From Leclercia adecarboxylata (lineage in GTDB: Bacteria > Pseudomonadota > Gammaproteobacteria > Enterobacterales > Enterobacteriaceae): a stretch of DNA of 22,090 bases. Below, piece after piece: positions 8,176-18,351 of this stretch (positions within the stretch are counted from its first letter, which is position 1; each line of letters begins with the position of its first letter). The position numbers were made by a program, and so were the translations under genes. Below the pieces are notes generated by a model, which saw only the letters and a program-made list of their open reading frames with translations, did no database searches and had not been told where the DNA came from. The stretch spans positions 1 to 22,090 of the forward strand of contig DERO01000014.1 of NCBI GenBank assembly GCA_002360945.1, read 5' to 3'.

Positions 8176-9549
8176 TCAAACCAGACGGTTTTTCGCATCC
8201 GCAATCGCCTGCGCTACCTGCTTCGGCGACACGCCGCCTTTCGCCGCACGCTTGTCCAGACAGGACTGCAGGGCCAGGATCGGATAGACATCATCACCAA
8301 TCACGCTGCTGAATTTCTGCAGGTCGGTCAGCGGCAGATCTTCCAGCGGTTTACCCTGACGAATCGCTTCCACTACCGCTTCACCGACAATATGGTGCGC
8401 TTCACGGAACGGCACGCCTTTGGCAACCAGATAATCCGCCAGCTCGGTGGAGTTAGCGTAGCCCTGCTGGGCTGCTTCCTGGCAACGCGGGCGTTTCACC
8501 TGAATGCCGTCCAGCACCAGCGCCGCCATATGCAGACAGTCCAGCCAGGTGTCGAGCGCGTCGAACAGCCCTTCTTTGTCTTCCTGCATATCTTTGTTGT
8601 ACGCCAGCGGCAGCCCTTTCAGGGTCATCATCATGCCGGTCAACGCGCCCTGCACACGACCACACTTGCCGCGGATCAGCTCCAGCGCATCGGGGTTTTT
8701 CTTCTGCGGCATCAGGGAGGAGCCGGAAGTCACACGGTCAGACAGCTCAACAAAACCGGCTTCGCCAGAGTTGAAGAAGATCAGATCTTCGGCAAAGCGC
8801 GACAGGTGCACCATACCGATAGAGGCATTGGAGAGCAGCTCCAGCACGTGGTCGCGATCGGACACGCTGTCCAGGCTGTTGCGGGTGGCGGAGGCAAAGC
8901 CCAGCCAGCCTGCCAGCTGTTCACGGTCGATTTCATAGGCGGTACCGGCCAGCGCGCCGCTGCCCAGCGGGCTGACGTCCAGACGCTTCAGGGTATCCTG
9001 CAGACGGCTCTCATCACGCGCCAGCATCTCAACGTAGGCCAGTGACCAGTGAGCGAAGGTGACAGGCTGCGCGCGCTGCAGGTGGGTATAACCCGGCATC
9101 ACTGCGTCCTGATTGTTCTGCGCGGTTTCTACCAGCGCGCTCTGCAGTTGACGGTTCGCCGCCAGCAGCTCCACCACGGTATCTTTACACCACAGCTTCA
9201 GGTCGGTTGCCACCTGATCGTTACGGCTCCGGCCGGTGTGCAGCTTTTTACCCAGCTGGCCGACTTTGTCGATCAGCTTGCCTTCCACCCAGCTGTGAAT
9301 ATCTTCGGCATCGCTTGCGAGGATCTGCTGTGGGTCAAGACGCACCTCTTCCAGCAGGTTGTTCAGCGCCTCTTCCAGCTGCAGCTGTTCGTCAGCGGTC
9401 AGCACGCCCACGGTAACCAGCGCTTTGGACCAGGCCACAGAGCCGACAATATCCTGTTCGGCCAGGCGGTAGTCGAAGCGCAAAGAGTCGTTGAACTGTT
9501 TGAACCGTTGATCCGCTGCCTGTGTAAAACGCCCACCCCAAAGTGCCAT
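8176..9549 (-). CDS. argH: Argininosuccinate lyase
   Basis: Last step of arginine synthesis: splits argininosuccinate into arginine and fumarate; a homotetramer of the fumarase/aspartase superfamily in the cytoplasm. The 457 residues match the E. coli length. The superfamily signature [11 protein letters not shown] is at about 276-286 on the mobile catalytic loop, and the conserved [12 protein letters not shown] (105-116) and [10 protein letters not shown] (153-162) regions are intact. It is the third gene of argCBH, but the gap after argB is widened to 101 bp by a BIME. A terminator follows downstream. Confidence 0.98.
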   Translation of the reverse strand: MALWGGRFTQAADQRFKQFNDSLRFDYRLAEQDIVGSVAWSKALVTVGVLTADEQLQLEEALNNLLEEVRLDPQQILASDAEDIHSWVEGKLIDKVGQLGKKLHTGRSRNDQVATDLKLWCKDTVVELLAANRQLQSALVETAQNNQDAVMPGYTHLQRAQPVTFAHWSLAYVEMLARDESRLQDTLKRLDVSPLGSGALAGTAYEIDREQLAGWLGFASATRNSLDSVSDRDHVLELLSNASIGMVHLSRFAEDLIFFNSGEAGFVELSDRVTSGSSLMPQKKNPDALELIRGKCGRVQGALTGMMMTLKGLPLAYNKDMQEDKEGLFDALDTWLDCLHMAALVLDGIQVKRPRCQEAAQQGYANSTELADYLVAKGVPFREAHHIVGEAVVEAIRQGKPLEDLPLTDLQKFSSVIGDDVYPILALQSCLDKRAAKGGVSPKQVAQAIADAKNRLV

Positions 9550-9574
9550 AACATGCTTCCTTTATTCGTTAGTT

Positions 9575-9643
9575 CCGCCGGGTGGCGCTACGCTTACCCG
9601 GCCTACGGTCTTGTAGGCCCGGCAAGCAGAGCGCCGCCGGGCA
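9575..9643. repeat. BIME (paired inverted REP units) inside argCBH
   Basis: Two facing REP units: GCCGGGTGGCGCTACGCTT...ACCCGGCCTAC on the left and TAGGCCCGGC...GCGCCGCCGGGC on the right, separated by a few bases. It fills the gap between argB and argH within one operon. Such elements can change the stability of upstream versus downstream mRNA segments or attract gyrase and IHF. Confidence 0.88.
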
Positions 9644-9650
9644 GTAAATC

Positions 9651-10427
9651 TTAAGCCAGAATACGCGTACCGATCGGCGTGCCGTTGAACAGCGCCGGAA
9701 GTTGCTCCGCGTGACGCCATGAAGCGATATCCACCGGACGGCCCAGCGTGCGGGCGGCATCCAGCGCCGCATTCACTTTGACGATCATGCCGTCGGTAAT
9801 AATGCCCTGCTCGATCAGCTGCTCGGCTTTCTCAGCCGTCATTTCCGCAATGCGCTGGCCTTTGCCGTCCAGAATGCCGCTCACGTCAGAGAGCAGGATC
9901 AGGTCTGCGCCCAGCGTCGCCGCCAGAGCGGTTGCCGCCTGATCCGCATTGACGTTCATCAGCAGCCCCTCTTCGGTGACGCCGATAGAGCTGACCACCG
10001 GCAGGAAACCGCCTTCCAGCAGCGTATTAATCAGCTTAGGTGAACCCGGCTGCGCCAGCCCTACGTGGCCAAGCTCTTCGTCGAGCTGGGTCACCTTCAC
10101 GCTGTCACCATCGCCCAGATAGAGGCCCACGGAGGCAATGTGGTGCTTCTTCGCCCAGGACAACAGGGTTTTGTTAGCCGTGCCCGCCAGCGCGCCGGTA
10201 ATAATGTCGATCTGATCGGCAGGCGTGACGCGCAGGCCGTTCTTCTTTTTCACCGGCAGGTTCAGGCCTTTCATTAACTCATCGACCACACAACCGCCGC
10301 CGTGAACAATCACCAGCGGGCGTTGATGGGATTCGCGATAGTTCACCAGCGCGGTAAACAGACGCTCCAGCGCCTCTTCGCTGTCCAGCAGGACACCACC
10401 AAGCTTGATAATTAATGGGTTCATCAT
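9651..10427 (-). CDS. argB: Acetylglutamate kinase
   Basis: Second step of arginine synthesis: phosphorylates N-acetylglutamate with ATP; homodimeric amino-acid kinase fold. The 258 residues match E. coli ArgB. Conserved elements are [10 protein letters not shown] (catalytic lysine and glycine loop at the N-terminus), [24 protein letters not shown] and the C-terminal KVNAALDAA segment. The sequence before the body is GTG ATG ATG AAC; the first ATG (10425-10427, MMNPLIIKL) matches the E. coli annotation. The next ATG is better spaced from AAGGTG, so the start is uncertain by one codon. It begins 6 bp after the argC stop, implying coupled translation. Confidence 0.97.
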   Translation of the reverse strand: MMNPLIIKLGGVLLDSEEALERLFTALVNYRESHQRPLVIVHGGGCVVDELMKGLNLPVKKKNGLRVTPADQIDIITGALAGTANKTLLSWAKKHHIASVGLYLGDGDSVKVTQLDEELGHVGLAQPGSPKLINTLLEGGFLPVVSSIGVTEEGLLMNVNADQAATALAATLGADLILLSDVSGILDGKGQRIAEMTAEKAEQLIEQGIITDGMIVKVNAALDAARTLGRPVDIASWRHAEQLPALFNGTPIGTRILA

Positions 10428-10433
10428 CACACC

Positions 10434-11438
10434 TTAAATAAGAGACTGCGTTTCAGCATAGCCAAAACGAATATTTGCGCACTGAACTGCCTGGGCGGCA
10501 GCCCCTTTCAATAAGTTATCTTCTGCGGCCACGACAATCAGATGCTCGCCCTGCACGGCAAAGCCGATATCGCAGAACGGCAGGCCGACCACATTTTTCA
10601 GCGCCGGAACCCCTTTGTCATACAGACGCACCAGCGGCTTATCCGCATAGGCTGTCGTGAAGACCGCATTCACCTGTTCTTTGGTCACACCTGGCTTCAG
10701 GCGGCAGGTAATGGTTTCGAGGATCCCGCGTGGGAAGCTGCCCAGATGCGGCGTAAAGATGACATCCGCCCCCAGATGGGTAGTGATTTCCGGGTGATGA
10801 CGGTGATTGAACACGCCATACGGTTGCAGGCTCACTTCGCAGAAGCTGTTAGAGATCGCCGCTTTGCGCCCTGCCCCGCTCACGCCGCTGGTGGCGTTGA
10901 TCACCGGCCACTGGTTCAGATCCAGCAAGCCCGCGTCGATCAACGGCTTCAGGGAGAGCTGCGCCGCCGTCGGGTAGCAACCCGGCACGGCAATCAGGTT
11001 GGCTTCTTTCAGCGCATCTGCGCTCCACTCCGCCAGACCGTACACCGCTTTTTCAAGCAGATCCGGATGCTGATGGGTGAAGCCATAGTATTTTTCATAG
11101 AACGCGGCATCGTTCACGCGGAACGCACCGGAGAGATCGAACACCACGCAGCCGGCGGCCAGGAACTGCGGCGCCAGGTCGTGGCTGACTTCGTGAGCGG
11201 TGGCTAAAAATACTACGTCCACGCCGTCGGTAAACTCGTTGATATCCGACATTGGCTGCAACGGCAGATCGACAATCCCTTTAAGTTGCGGATGTAAATC
11301 GGAAATTAACTTTCCTGCATCATTGCTTTGCGCTGAGACAGTCAAAGCGGTTATGGTCATATGAGGATGGCGATTCACGTAGCTTACAAGCTCTGCGCCC
11401 GCATAACCGCTAGCGCCTACAATCAGCGTATTCAACAT
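10434..11438 (-). CDS. argC: N-acetyl-gamma-glutamyl-phosphate reductase
   Basis: Third step of arginine synthesis: NADPH-dependent reduction of acetylglutamyl phosphate to the semialdehyde. The 334 residues equal E. coli ArgC. The N-terminal NADP Rossmann motif is [12 protein letters not shown] (7-18), and the catalytic cysteine is C154 in VPGCYPTAA. The substrate-binding region HRHHPEI is present. It is the first gene of argCBH, transcribed leftward from the regulatory region shared with argE. Repression by ArgR is expected from the two ARG boxes 24-62 bp upstream. Confidence 0.98.
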   Translation of the reverse strand: MLNTLIVGASGYAGAELVSYVNRHPHMTITALTVSAQSNDAGKLISDLHPQLKGIVDLPLQPMSDINEFTDGVDVVFLATAHEVSHDLAPQFLAAGCVVFDLSGAFRVNDAAFYEKYYGFTHQHPDLLEKAVYGLAEWSADALKEANLIAVPGCYPTAAQLSLKPLIDAGLLDLNQWPVINATSGVSGAGRKAAISNSFCEVSLQPYGVFNHRHHPEITTHLGADVIFTPHLGSFPRGILETITCRLKPGVTKEQVNAVFTTAYADKPLVRLYDKGVPALKNVVGLPFCDIGFAVQGEHLIVVAAEDNLLKGAAAQAVQCANIRFGYAETQSLI

Positions 11439-11461
11439 CGGGTTCCTTTATGCTCAACGTT

Positions 11462-11500
11462 AATGTATTTTTATTCACATTTATTGCATGAATATTGATA
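11462..11500. promoter_or_regulatory. Two ARG boxes (ArgR operator) between argC and argE
   Basis: Two 18-bp boxes at 11462-11479 (core TGTATTTTTATTCA) and 11483-11500 (core TGCATGAATATTGA) are separated by 3 bp, the spacing used by hexameric ArgR. The core consensus is TGAATwwwwATTCA. They lie in the 88-bp gap of the divergent argE and argCBH genes, so one repressor site would control both transcripts, as in E. coli. Confidence 0.88.
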
Positions 11501-11526
11501 CTATCACGACCTAAGGTGTGTCAACA

Positions 11527-12678
11527 ATGAAAATGAATTTACCGCCATTTATCGAGATCTACCGCGCCCTGATTGCCACGCCGTCCATCAGCGCAACGGA
11601 AGAAGCGCTGGATCAGAGTAATGAGACTTTAATCAATCTGCTGGCGGGGTGGTTCAGCGATCTCGGGTTTAAGGTGGAGGTTCAACCGGTCCCGGGAACC
11701 CGTAATAAATTTAACCTGCTCGCCAGTACCGGCCAGGGTGCGGGCGGACTGCTGCTGGCGGGACATACCGATACCGTCCCCTTTGACGATGGCCGCTGGA
11801 CGCGCGATCCCTTCACCCTGACCGAGCACGACAACAAGCTCTACGGGCTGGGCACCGCCGACATGAAAGGCTTCTTCGCCTTTATCCTCGACGCGCTGCG
11901 TGACGTCGATGTGAAAACGTTGAAAAAGCCGCTCTACATTCTGGCGACCGCCGACGAAGAGACCAGCATGGCGGGTGCACGCTACTTCTCTGAAAATACC
12001 TCGATTCGTCCGGATTGCGCCATCATCGGCGAGCCGACTTCCCTGCAGCCGATCCGCGCACATAAAGGCCATATCTCCACGGCGGTACGCGTGCTGGGCC
12101 AGTCCGGCCACTCCAGCGATCCGGCGCGCGGCGTGAACGCCATCGAGCTGATGCACGACGCTATTGGCCGCATCATGACCCTGCGTGATGACCTGAAAGA
12201 GCGTTATCACTACGACGCCTTCACCGTGCCGTATCCAACCCTGAATCTCGGCAGCCTGCACGGCGGCGATGCCTCCAACCGCATCTGCGCCTGCTGTGAG
12301 CTGCATATGGATATCCGCCCGCTGCCGGGCATGACGCTGAGCGATCTCGATGGCTTGCTGAATGAAGCCCTGGCCCCGGTGAGCGAGCGCTGGCCGGGCC
12401 GTCTGACGGTCTCTGAACTGCATCCGCCGATCCCGGGCTACGAATGCCCGCCGGATCACCAACTGGTCGAAGTGGTGGAAAAACTGCTCGGCGAGAAAAC
12501 CGACGTGGTGAACTACTGCACCGAAGCGCCGTTTATTCAGACTCTGTGTCCGACGCTGGTCCTCGGCCCGGGCTCCATCAACCAGGCCCACCAGCCAGAT
12601 GAGTACCTGGAAACCCGCTTTATTAAACCGACCCGTGAGTTAATTACTCAGGTTGTGCATCACTTCTGCTGGCATTAA
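11527..12678 (+). CDS. argE: Acetylornithine deacetylase
   Basis: Hydrolyses N-acetylornithine to ornithine and acetate in the linear arginine pathway; cytoplasmic dinuclear metallopeptidase of the M20 family. The 383 residues match E. coli ArgE. Metal and catalytic residues are visible: H80 and D82 in [12 protein letters not shown]112 in GTADMKG, and the acidic pair E144/E145 in [10 protein letters not shown]. The start chosen is ATG 11527 (MKMNLPPF), 8-10 nt after AAGGTG. An in-frame GTG at 11518 overlaps the ribosome-binding site and is unlikely. It is divergent from argC across the ArgR operator. No canonical intrinsic terminator follows. Confidence 0.97.
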   Translation: MKMNLPPFIEIYRALIATPSISATEEALDQSNETLINLLAGWFSDLGFKVEVQPVPGTRNKFNLLASTGQGAGGLLLAGHTDTVPFDDGRWTRDPFTLTEHDNKLYGLGTADMKGFFAFILDALRDVDVKTLKKPLYILATADEETSMAGARYFSENTSIRPDCAIIGEPTSLQPIRAHKGHISTAVRVLGQSGHSSDPARGVNAIELMHDAIGRIMTLRDDLKERYHYDAFTVPYPTLNLGSLHGGDASNRICACCELHMDIRPLPGMTLSDLDGLLNEALAPVSERWPGRLTVSELHPPIPGYECPPDHQLVEVVEKLLGEKTDVVNYCTEAPFIQTLCPTLVLGPGSINQAHQPDEYLETRFIKPTRELITQVVHHFCWH

Positions 12679-12686
12679 TAACTGCT

Positions 12687-12706
12687 CCCCTCTCTCACGA
12701 GAGGGG
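12687..12706. repeat. Short inverted repeat after argE
   Basis: CCCCTCTC, TCAC, GAGAGGGG: an 8-bp perfect stem. It is followed by AAAAAT on the plus strand and lacks a T run on either side, so it is not a standard intrinsic terminator. It may be a reduced relative of the CCCTCTCC...GGAGAGGG palindromes at 8125 and 21847, or serve to protect the argE mRNA 3' end. Confidence 0.5.
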
Positions 12707-12820
12707 AAAAATCTCATGATCCTCGTCACATTCTCATAAGCATCTCTTATCTGACGCGAAGCCAATTAAATTTCGTAAATTGCCCGCATTTATTCGTATG
12801 CTGAACCGTTTTCGCAGCAA

Positions 12821-12850
12821 TTGACGACGGGGGTTTTACGTGGCTTTATA
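12821..12850 (+). promoter_or_regulatory. Candidate ppc promoter
   Basis: TTGACG (12821-12826) and TTTATA (12845-12850) have an 18-bp spacer, predicting a leader of about 70 nt before the ppc ATG. The leader contains GGCCGGGCATAAAC and GGGGTG. This is the best -35/-10 pair in the 247-bp argE-ppc gap. Confidence 0.4.
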
Positions 12851-12925
12851 AAGGGAGATGACAAAATAATGTCCGTTAGATGTCTGGCCGGGCATAAACA
12901 AAAATGATGGGGTGACTGGGTTTTT

Positions 12926-15577
12926 ATGAACGAACAATATTCCGCGTTGCGTAGTAATGTCAGTATGCTCGGCAAGGTGCTGGGAGATACCATCAAGGAT
13001 GCGTTGGGCGAGAACATTCTCGATCGCGTTGAAACAATCCGTAAGCTGTCTAAATCTTCCCGTGCCGGTAACGAAGCCAATCGTCAGGAGCTGCTCACCA
13101 CGCTGCAGAACCTCTCCAACGACGAGCTGCTGCCCGTTGCCCGTGCCTTCAGCCAGTTCCTTAACCTGGCGAACACCGCCGAACAGTACCACAGCATTTC
13201 GCCGAATGGCGAAGGGGCCAGCAACCCGGAAGTGATTGCCCGCACGCTCAGAAAACTCAAGGACCAGCCCGACCTCAACGAAGCGACCATCAAAAAGGCC
13301 GTCGAGTCTCTGTCACTGGAGCTGGTGCTGACCGCCCACCCGACTGAGATCACCCGTCGCACCCTGATCCACAAAATGGGTGAAGTGAACAGCTGCCTTA
13401 AGCAGCTCGATAACAAAGAGATTGCCGACTACGAACGTAACCAGCTGATGCGCCGTCTGCGCCAGCTGATTGCCCAGTCCTGGCATACCGATGAAATCCG
13501 TAAGCACCGCCCAAGCCCGGTTGATGAAGCCAAGTGGGGCTTTGCGGTGGTGGAAAACAGCCTGTGGAAAGGGGTTCCTGACTACCTGCGCGAGCTGAAT
13601 GAGCAGCTGGAAGAGAACCTCGGTTATCGCCTACCGGTGGATTTTGTACCCGTGCGTTTCACCTCCTGGATGGGTGGCGACCGCGACGGTAACCCGAACG
13701 TCACTGCCGAGATCACCCGTCACGTCCTGCTGCTGAGCCGCTGGAAAGCCACAGACCTGTTCCTGAAAGATATTCAGGTGCTGATTTCAGAGCTGTCGAT
13801 GGTCGAAGCCACGCCAGAACTGCTTGAACTTGTGGGTGAAGCCGGCGCAACCGAACCTTACCGCTTCCTGCTCAAAAACCTGCGCAGCCAACTGCTGGCC
13901 ACGCAGGCCTGGCTGGAAGCGCGCCTTAAGGGCCAGCGCCTGCCGAAACCGGCCGGTCTGCTGAGCCAGAACGAGCAGCTGTGGGAGCCGCTGTACGCCT
14001 GCTATCAGTCGCTGCAGGCCTGCGGGATGGGCATCATCGCCAACGGCGAGCTGCTCGATACCCTGCGCCGCGTGAAGTGCTTCGGCGTGCCGCTGGTGCG
14101 TATCGATGTGCGTCAGGAGAGCACCCGCCACACCGAGGCACTGGGCGAACTGACCCGCTATCTCGGCATTGGCGACTACGAAAGCTGGTCAGAAGCAGAC
14201 AAACAGGCCTTCCTGATCCGCGAACTGAATTCCAAACGTCCTCTGCTGCCGCGGAGCTGGGCGCCAAGCGAAGAGACCCGCGAAGTGCTCGACACCTGCA
14301 AAGCGATCGTCGATGCGCCGAAAGGATCGGTGGCGGCCTATGTGATATCCATGGCGAAAACCCCATCCGACGTGCTGGCGGTTCACCTGCTGCTGAAAGA
14401 AGCGGGTATTACCTTCGCCCTGCCGGTTGCGCCGCTGTTTGAAACTCTCGACGACCTGAATAACGCCAACGACGTAATGACCCAGCTGCTGAACATCGAC
14501 TGGTATCGCGGCTTTATCCAGGGCAAGCAGATGGTGATGATTGGCTATTCCGACTCCGCAAAAGATGCGGGCGTGATGGCCGCCTCCTGGGCGCAGTATC
14601 AGGCTCAGGATGCGCTGATCAAAACCTGTGAAAAAGCCGGGATTGAACTGACCCTGTTCCACGGTCGCGGCGGCTCGATTGGCCGTGGCGGTGCCCCTGC
14701 TCACGCGGCTCTGCTCTCACAACCGCCGGGCAGCCTGAAAGGCGGCCTGCGTGTGACCGAACAGGGCGAGATGATCCGCTTCAAGTACGGTCTGCCGGAA
14801 GTGACCATCAGCAGCCTGTCGCTGTACACCAGCGCGATCCTCGAAGCGAACCTGCTGCCGCCGCCGGAGCCGAAAGACGCCTGGCGTCATATCATGGACG
14901 AGCTGTCGGATATCTCCTGCGATATGTATCGCGGCTATGTGCGCGAAAACAAAGACTTTGTACCTTACTTCCGCTCGGCAACCCCGGAGCAGGAACTGGG
15001 CAAACTGCCGCTGGGTTCACGTCCAGCAAAACGTCGCCCGACCGGTGGTGTGGAGTCCCTGCGTGCTATCCCGTGGATCTTCGCCTGGACGCAGAACCGC
15101 CTGATGCTTCCGGCCTGGCTGGGTGCCGGCGCCGCGCTGCAGAAAGTGGTGGAAGACGGCAAGCAGAGCGAACTGGAAACGATGTGTCGCGACTGGCCGT
15201 TCTTCTCCACCCGCCTCGGCATGCTGGAGATGGTGTTCTCGAAAGCCGACCTGTGGCTGGCGGAATACTACGATCAGCGTCTGGTGAAACCGGAGCTGTG
15301 GGCGCTGGGCAGCGAGCTGCGCGAGCTGCTGGAAGACGACATCAAAGTGGTACTGGCTATCGCCAACGACTCCCATCTGATGGCCGATCTGCCGTGGATT
15401 GCCGAGTCCATCCAGCTGCGTAATATCTACACCGACCCGCTGAACGTGCTGCAGGCAGAGCTGCTGTACCGCTCGCGTAAAGCGGAAGAAGAGGGTCTGG
15501 AGCCGGATCCACGCGTGGAACAAGCGTTGATGGTCACCATCGCGGGCGTTGCGGCAGGGATGCGTAACACCGGTTAA
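12926..15577 (+). CDS. ppc: Phosphoenolpyruvate carboxylase
   Basis: Anaplerotic enzyme forming oxaloacetate from PEP and bicarbonate, feeding the TCA cycle and aspartate-family amino acids; homotetramer, allosterically activated by acetyl-CoA and fructose 1,6-bisphosphate and inhibited by aspartate. The 883 residues equal the E. coli enzyme, ending in the conserved C-terminal NTG. The catalytic H138 lies in [11 protein letters not shown]. The glycine-rich active-site loop [15 protein letters not shown] (about 579-593) and the [10 protein letters not shown] segment are intact. The start matches [10 protein letters not shown] of the family; the ribosome-binding site is weak. A BIME follows 6 bp after the stop. 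The eptC (yijP) gene that follows ppc in E. coli is absent. Confidence 0.98.
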   Translation: MNEQYSALRSNVSMLGKVLGDTIKDALGENILDRVETIRKLSKSSRAGNEANRQELLTTLQNLSNDELLPVARAFSQFLNLANTAEQYHSISPNGEGASNPEVIARTLRKLKDQPDLNEATIKKAVESLSLELVLTAHPTEITRRTLIHKMGEVNSCLKQLDNKEIADYERNQLMRRLRQLIAQSWHTDEIRKHRPSPVDEAKWGFAVVENSLWKGVPDYLRELNEQLEENLGYRLPVDFVPVRFTSWMGGDRDGNPNVTAEITRHVLLLSRWKATDLFLKDIQVLISELSMVEATPELLELVGEAGATEPYRFLLKNLRSQLLATQAWLEARLKGQRLPKPAGLLSQNEQLWEPLYACYQSLQACGMGIIANGELLDTLRRVKCFGVPLVRIDVRQESTRHTEALGELTRYLGIGDYESWSEADKQAFLIRELNSKRPLLPRSWAPSEETREVLDTCKAIVDAPKGSVAAYVISMAKTPSDVLAVHLLLKEAGITFALPVAPLFETLDDLNNANDVMTQLLNIDWYRGFIQGKQMVMIGYSDSAKDAGVMAASWAQYQAQDALIKTCEKAGIELTLFHGRGGSIGRGGAPAHAALLSQPPGSLKGGLRVTEQGEMIRFKYGLPEVTISSLSLYTSAILEANLLPPPEPKDAWRHIMDELSDISCDMYRGYVRENKDFVPYFRSATPEQELGKLPLGSRPAKRRPTGGVESLRAIPWIFAWTQNRLMLPAWLGAGAALQKVVEDGKQSELETMCRDWPFFSTRLGMLEMVFSKADLWLAEYYDQRLVKPELWALGSELRELLEDDIKVVLAIANDSHLMADLPWIAESIQLRNIYTDPLNVLQAELLYRSRKAEEEGLEPDPRVEQALMVTIAGVAAGMRNTG

Positions 15578-15583
15578 GGTTTT

Positions 15584-15653
15584 ATGCCCGGCGGCGCTGC
15601 GCTTGCACGGGCCTACGATAAGTAGGCTGGGTAAGCGTTAGCGCCACCCGGCA
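15584..15653. repeat. BIME after ppc
   Basis: Two inverted REP units: GCCCGGCGGCGCTGCGCTT...GCACGGGCCTAC and GTAGGCTGGGTAAGCG...CGCCACCCGGC. The left unit is identical over 33 nt to the BIME after gldA (18352-18384). It ends only 18 bp before the next start codon. Confidence 0.88.
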
Positions 15654-15671
15654 CATTTCGGTAGTCTCACC

Positions 15672-16439
15672 ATGCAACACGATATCACCGCCATCCTCAC
15701 GGATCTGATCCACGGCGTGTCGCCTCTGCGTCAGGTGCGTTTTGCCCCTCCGGTCGATGCGATCCCCCAGGCTTCTCCTCGTCTGGTCATTGTGCCTGAG
15801 AGCCAAACCTGTGGCGCGGTGTTCTCTTCATCCGGGCATCTTCCTCTGCAACCCACAACCTGTCTCAGCATCAGCTTCGGCAAACAGCAACTGACTCTCC
15901 AGCTACAGCGTGACGCCACCGTTTTGCACCAGCAGCAGGTTGCCAGACGCGGGCCGAGAACGGGTGCCTTTCTGCTGCAAACGCTCGCCGAGTTGCAGAT
16001 GCAGCCGGATGAGCAGGAGACGGCCAGGCTGGTGGTCTTAAGCCTGCTCAGCCACTGTCGCGATCTGCTGGGCAGCGATATCCACACCGCCTCCCGCAGC
16101 CGGGCGCTGTTTGAAGCCATTCGAACGTATATAGAAGAACACCACGCCTCAGCCCTGACCCGCGAGTCGGTGGCGCAAGCCTTTTACATTTCGCCGAACT
16201 ACCTTTCACATCTTTTTCAAAAGACCGGCAGCGTGGGTTTTAATGAATACCTGACCCGCACCCGTCTCGAGCATGCCCGGCAGTTGCTCAAAGGCTACGA
16301 TCTGAAAATCAAAGATATCGCCACGCACTGCGGCTTTACCGACAGCAACTACTTCTGCCGACTGTTTCGCAAGCACACCGAGCGCTCGCCTTCAGAATAC
16401 CGCCGCCAGTATCACAGCCAGCTCACCGCCAAAAACTAG
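15672..16439 (+). CDS. yijO: AraC-family transcriptional regulator (YijO-like)
   Basis: DNA-binding regulator of unknown effector. The 255-residue product has a C-terminal AraC/XylS domain (about 145-247) with both helix-turn-helix motifs: TRESVAQAFYISPNYLSHLF and IKDIATHCGFTDSNYFCRLF. It resembles E. coli YijO closely from about residue 68 onward. The N-terminal sensor half is about 28 residues shorter than the 283 I remember for YijO and diverges between residues 40 and 65, where a cupin strand region (a GDVLYVPAG-like stretch) seems missing. The sensor may therefore be altered or degenerate, while the DNA-binding domain looks functional. No good ribosome-binding site or separate promoter is evident, since a BIME fills the gap after ppc. 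fsaB and gldA follow on the same strand and are candidate targets by position only. Confidence 0.85.
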   Translation: MQHDITAILTDLIHGVSPLRQVRFAPPVDAIPQASPRLVIVPESQTCGAVFSSSGHLPLQPTTCLSISFGKQQLTLQLQRDATVLHQQQVARRGPRTGAFLLQTLAELQMQPDEQETARLVVLSLLSHCRDLLGSDIHTASRSRALFEAIRTYIEEHHASALTRESVAQAFYISPNYLSHLFQKTGSVGFNEYLTRTRLEHARQLLKGYDLKIKDIATHCGFTDSNYFCRLFRKHTERSPSEYRRQYHSQLTAKN

Positions 16440-16567
16440 CATTGTGATCCCCCTCTCACTTCGCTAAGGACCTTACATTTGTCCAGTATTTGGCAAAATT
16501 GACCTCTATCTCCCCCCGTCCGGCCCGCCGTATCCTTAATTCAGACCTGAAGACTTAAGGAATAATA

Positions 16568-17230
16568 ATGGAACTGTATCTGGATACCGCCAACATGGCG
16601 GACGTTGAACGCCTTGCCCGCATCTTTCCCATTGCCGGCGTGACCACCAATCCGAGCATTATTGCCGCCAACGGGGAATCCGTCTGGGATGTCCTCCCGC
16701 GCCTGCAGCAGATCCTTGGCCCGCAAGGCACCCTGTTTGCCCAGACCATGAGCCGTGATGCCGACGGAATGGTTGCCGAAGCCCGACGCCTGAGCAGCAC
16801 TTTCCCCGGCATCGTGGTTAAAGTTCCGGTTACCGCAGAAGGCCTGGTCGCCATCAAGACCCTTAAAAAAGAGGGTATCACCACCCTCGGCACTGCGGTT
16901 TACAGTGCAGCCCAGGGGTTACTCGCCGCGCTGGCGGGGGCGAAGTACATCGCGCCGTACGTCAACCGCGTGGATGCTCAGGGCGGAGACGGGATCCGCA
17001 CGGTGCAGGAGCTGCAAAGCCTGCTTGAGCTCCACGCGCCGGAGAGCATGGTGCTGGCCGCCAGCTTCAAAACCCCGCGTCAGGCGCTGGACTGCCTGCT
17101 CGCCGGATGTGAAGCCATCACCCTGCCCACCGATGTTGCGCTGCAAATGCTCAATACCCCCGCGGTAGAGTCGGCCATCGATAAGTTCGAGCAGGACTGG
17201 AAAAACGCGTTTGGTAACCTCAGCCTCTAA
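16568..17230 (+). CDS. fsaB: Fructose-6-phosphate aldolase
   Basis: Class I aldolase of the transaldolase-like family that cleaves or forms fructose 6-phosphate from dihydroxyacetone and glyceraldehyde 3-phosphate; a cytoplasmic decamer in E. coli. The 220 residues match FsaB/TalC in length and are more like FsaB than FsaA by my recollection. The Schiff-base lysine is K85 in GIVVKVPVT, and the N-terminal LDTAN and VTTNPSI motifs are conserved. A good ribosome-binding site AAGGA (16557-16561) precedes the ATG by 6 nt. gldA follows after 12 bp, so the two are an operon. The 128-bp gap to the upstream regulator gene presumably holds the promoter, but I saw no convincing -35/-10 pair. Confidence 0.95.
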   Translation: MELYLDTANMADVERLARIFPIAGVTTNPSIIAANGESVWDVLPRLQQILGPQGTLFAQTMSRDADGMVAEARRLSSTFPGIVVKVPVTAEGLVAIKTLKKEGITTLGTAVYSAAQGLLAALAGAKYIAPYVNRVDAQGGDGIRTVQELQSLLELHAPESMVLAASFKTPRQALDCLLAGCEAITLPTDVALQMLNTPAVESAIDKFEQDWKNAFGNLSL

Positions 17231-17242
17231 GGGAGACACAGT

Positions 17243-18346
17243 ATGGACCGTATTATTCAATCACCTGGTAAATACATTCAGGGTGCCGATGTGCTGACCC
17301 GCCTCGGCGATTATCTCAAGCCGCTGGCGGCACGCTGGCTGGTAGTAGGCGATAAGTTTGTGCTGGGTTTTGCCGAAGAGACGCTGCGTAAGAGCTTCAA
17401 ACAGGCGGAACTCTATGTCGAAATTGCGCCATTTGGCGGCGAATGTTCGCAGAATGAGATCGACCGTCTGCGTGAGCTGGCCATAGGGGCTGACTGCCAG
17501 GCGATCCTCGGCATCGGTGGCGGTAAGACGCTGGATACCGCCAAAGCGCTGGCGCACTTTATGGACGTCCCGGTCGCTATCGCCCCGACCATTGCCTCTA
17601 CCGATGCACCCTGTAGCGCGCTTTCCGTTATCTATACCGACAGCGGCGAATTCGATCGCTATCTGATGCTGCCGCACAACCCAAACATGGTGATTGTGGA
17701 TACCAAAGTGGTAGCAGGCGCGCCTGCACGCCTGCTGGCTGCCGGGATTGGCGACGCGCTGGCGACCTGGTTTGAAGCCCGGGCCTGCTCCCGCAGCGGC
17801 GCGACCACCATGGCGGGCGGCAAGTGCACTCAGCCCGCACTGGCGCTGGCCGAGCTGTGCTACAACACGCTGGTGGAAGAGGGTGAGAAAGCAATGCTGG
17901 CGGCGGAGCAGCACGTGGTGACCCCGGCCCTTGAGCGGGTGATTGAAGCCAACACCTATCTCAGCGGCGTGGGTTTTGAAAGCGGTGGACTGGCGGCGGC
18001 GCACGCCATTCACAACGGTCTGACCGCCATTCCGGATGCCCATCATTACTACCACGGCGAGAAAGTGGCCTTTGGCACCCTGACCCAGCTGGTGCTGGAG
18101 AATGCTCCGGTGGAAGAGATCGAAACCGTCGCGGCGTTATGCCACAGCGTCGGGCTGCCAATTACGCTGGCGCAGCTGGATATCACCAGCGATATCCACG
18201 CCAAAATGCGCTTAGTGGCAACCGCGTCGTGCGCGAAAGATGAAACCATCCATAACATGCCGGGCGGTGCGACGCCGGACCAGGTGTATGCCGCGCTGCT
18301 GGTCGCCGACCAGTACGGTCAGCGTTTTTTACAGGAATGGGAGTAG
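17243..18346 (+). CDS. gldA: Glycerol dehydrogenase
   Basis: NAD+-dependent, zinc-containing iron-type alcohol dehydrogenase family enzyme interconverting glycerol and dihydroxyacetone; it also acts on other short polyols and hydroxyacetone. The 367 residues equal E. coli GldA. The [12 protein letters not shown] nucleotide-binding loop is at 90-101. The expected zinc ligands are D171 ([12 protein letters not shown]), H254 ([11 protein letters not shown]) and H271 (HHYYHGEK). It starts 12 bp after fsaB with GGGAGA as ribosome-binding site. Dihydroxyacetone made by GldA is a substrate of FsaB, so the pair forms a compact metabolic unit. A BIME and a terminator follow. Confidence 0.97.
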   Translation: MDRIIQSPGKYIQGADVLTRLGDYLKPLAARWLVVGDKFVLGFAEETLRKSFKQAELYVEIAPFGGECSQNEIDRLRELAIGADCQAILGIGGGKTLDTAKALAHFMDVPVAIAPTIASTDAPCSALSVIYTDSGEFDRYLMLPHNPNMVIVDTKVVAGAPARLLAAGIGDALATWFEARACSRSGATTMAGGKCTQPALALAELCYNTLVEEGEKAMLAAEQHVVTPALERVIEANTYLSGVGFESGGLAAAHAIHNGLTAIPDAHHYYHGEKVAFGTLTQLVLENAPVEEIETVAALCHSVGLPITLAQLDITSDIHAKMRLVATASCAKDETIHNMPGGATPDQVYAALLVADQYGQRFLQEWE

Positions 18347-18351
18347 CCTTC

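Noticed and set aside
8122..9045. Open frames of about 300 codons antisense to argH, and similar ones opposite argE (11629-12591) and argC
   Set aside because: Low-complexity His/Gln/Arg-rich shadow translations of conserved enzymes; the first starts inside the palindromic repeat.
12687..12706. Hairpin after argE as an intrinsic terminator
   Set aside because: The perfect 8-bp stem is followed by A residues rather than T on the argE strand, and no T run exists on the other side.
16440..16567. Promoter for fsaB from TTGACC at 16499-16504
   Set aside because: No -10-like hexamer occurs at 16-19 bp; the nearest candidate, TATCCT at 16531, is 26 bp away.
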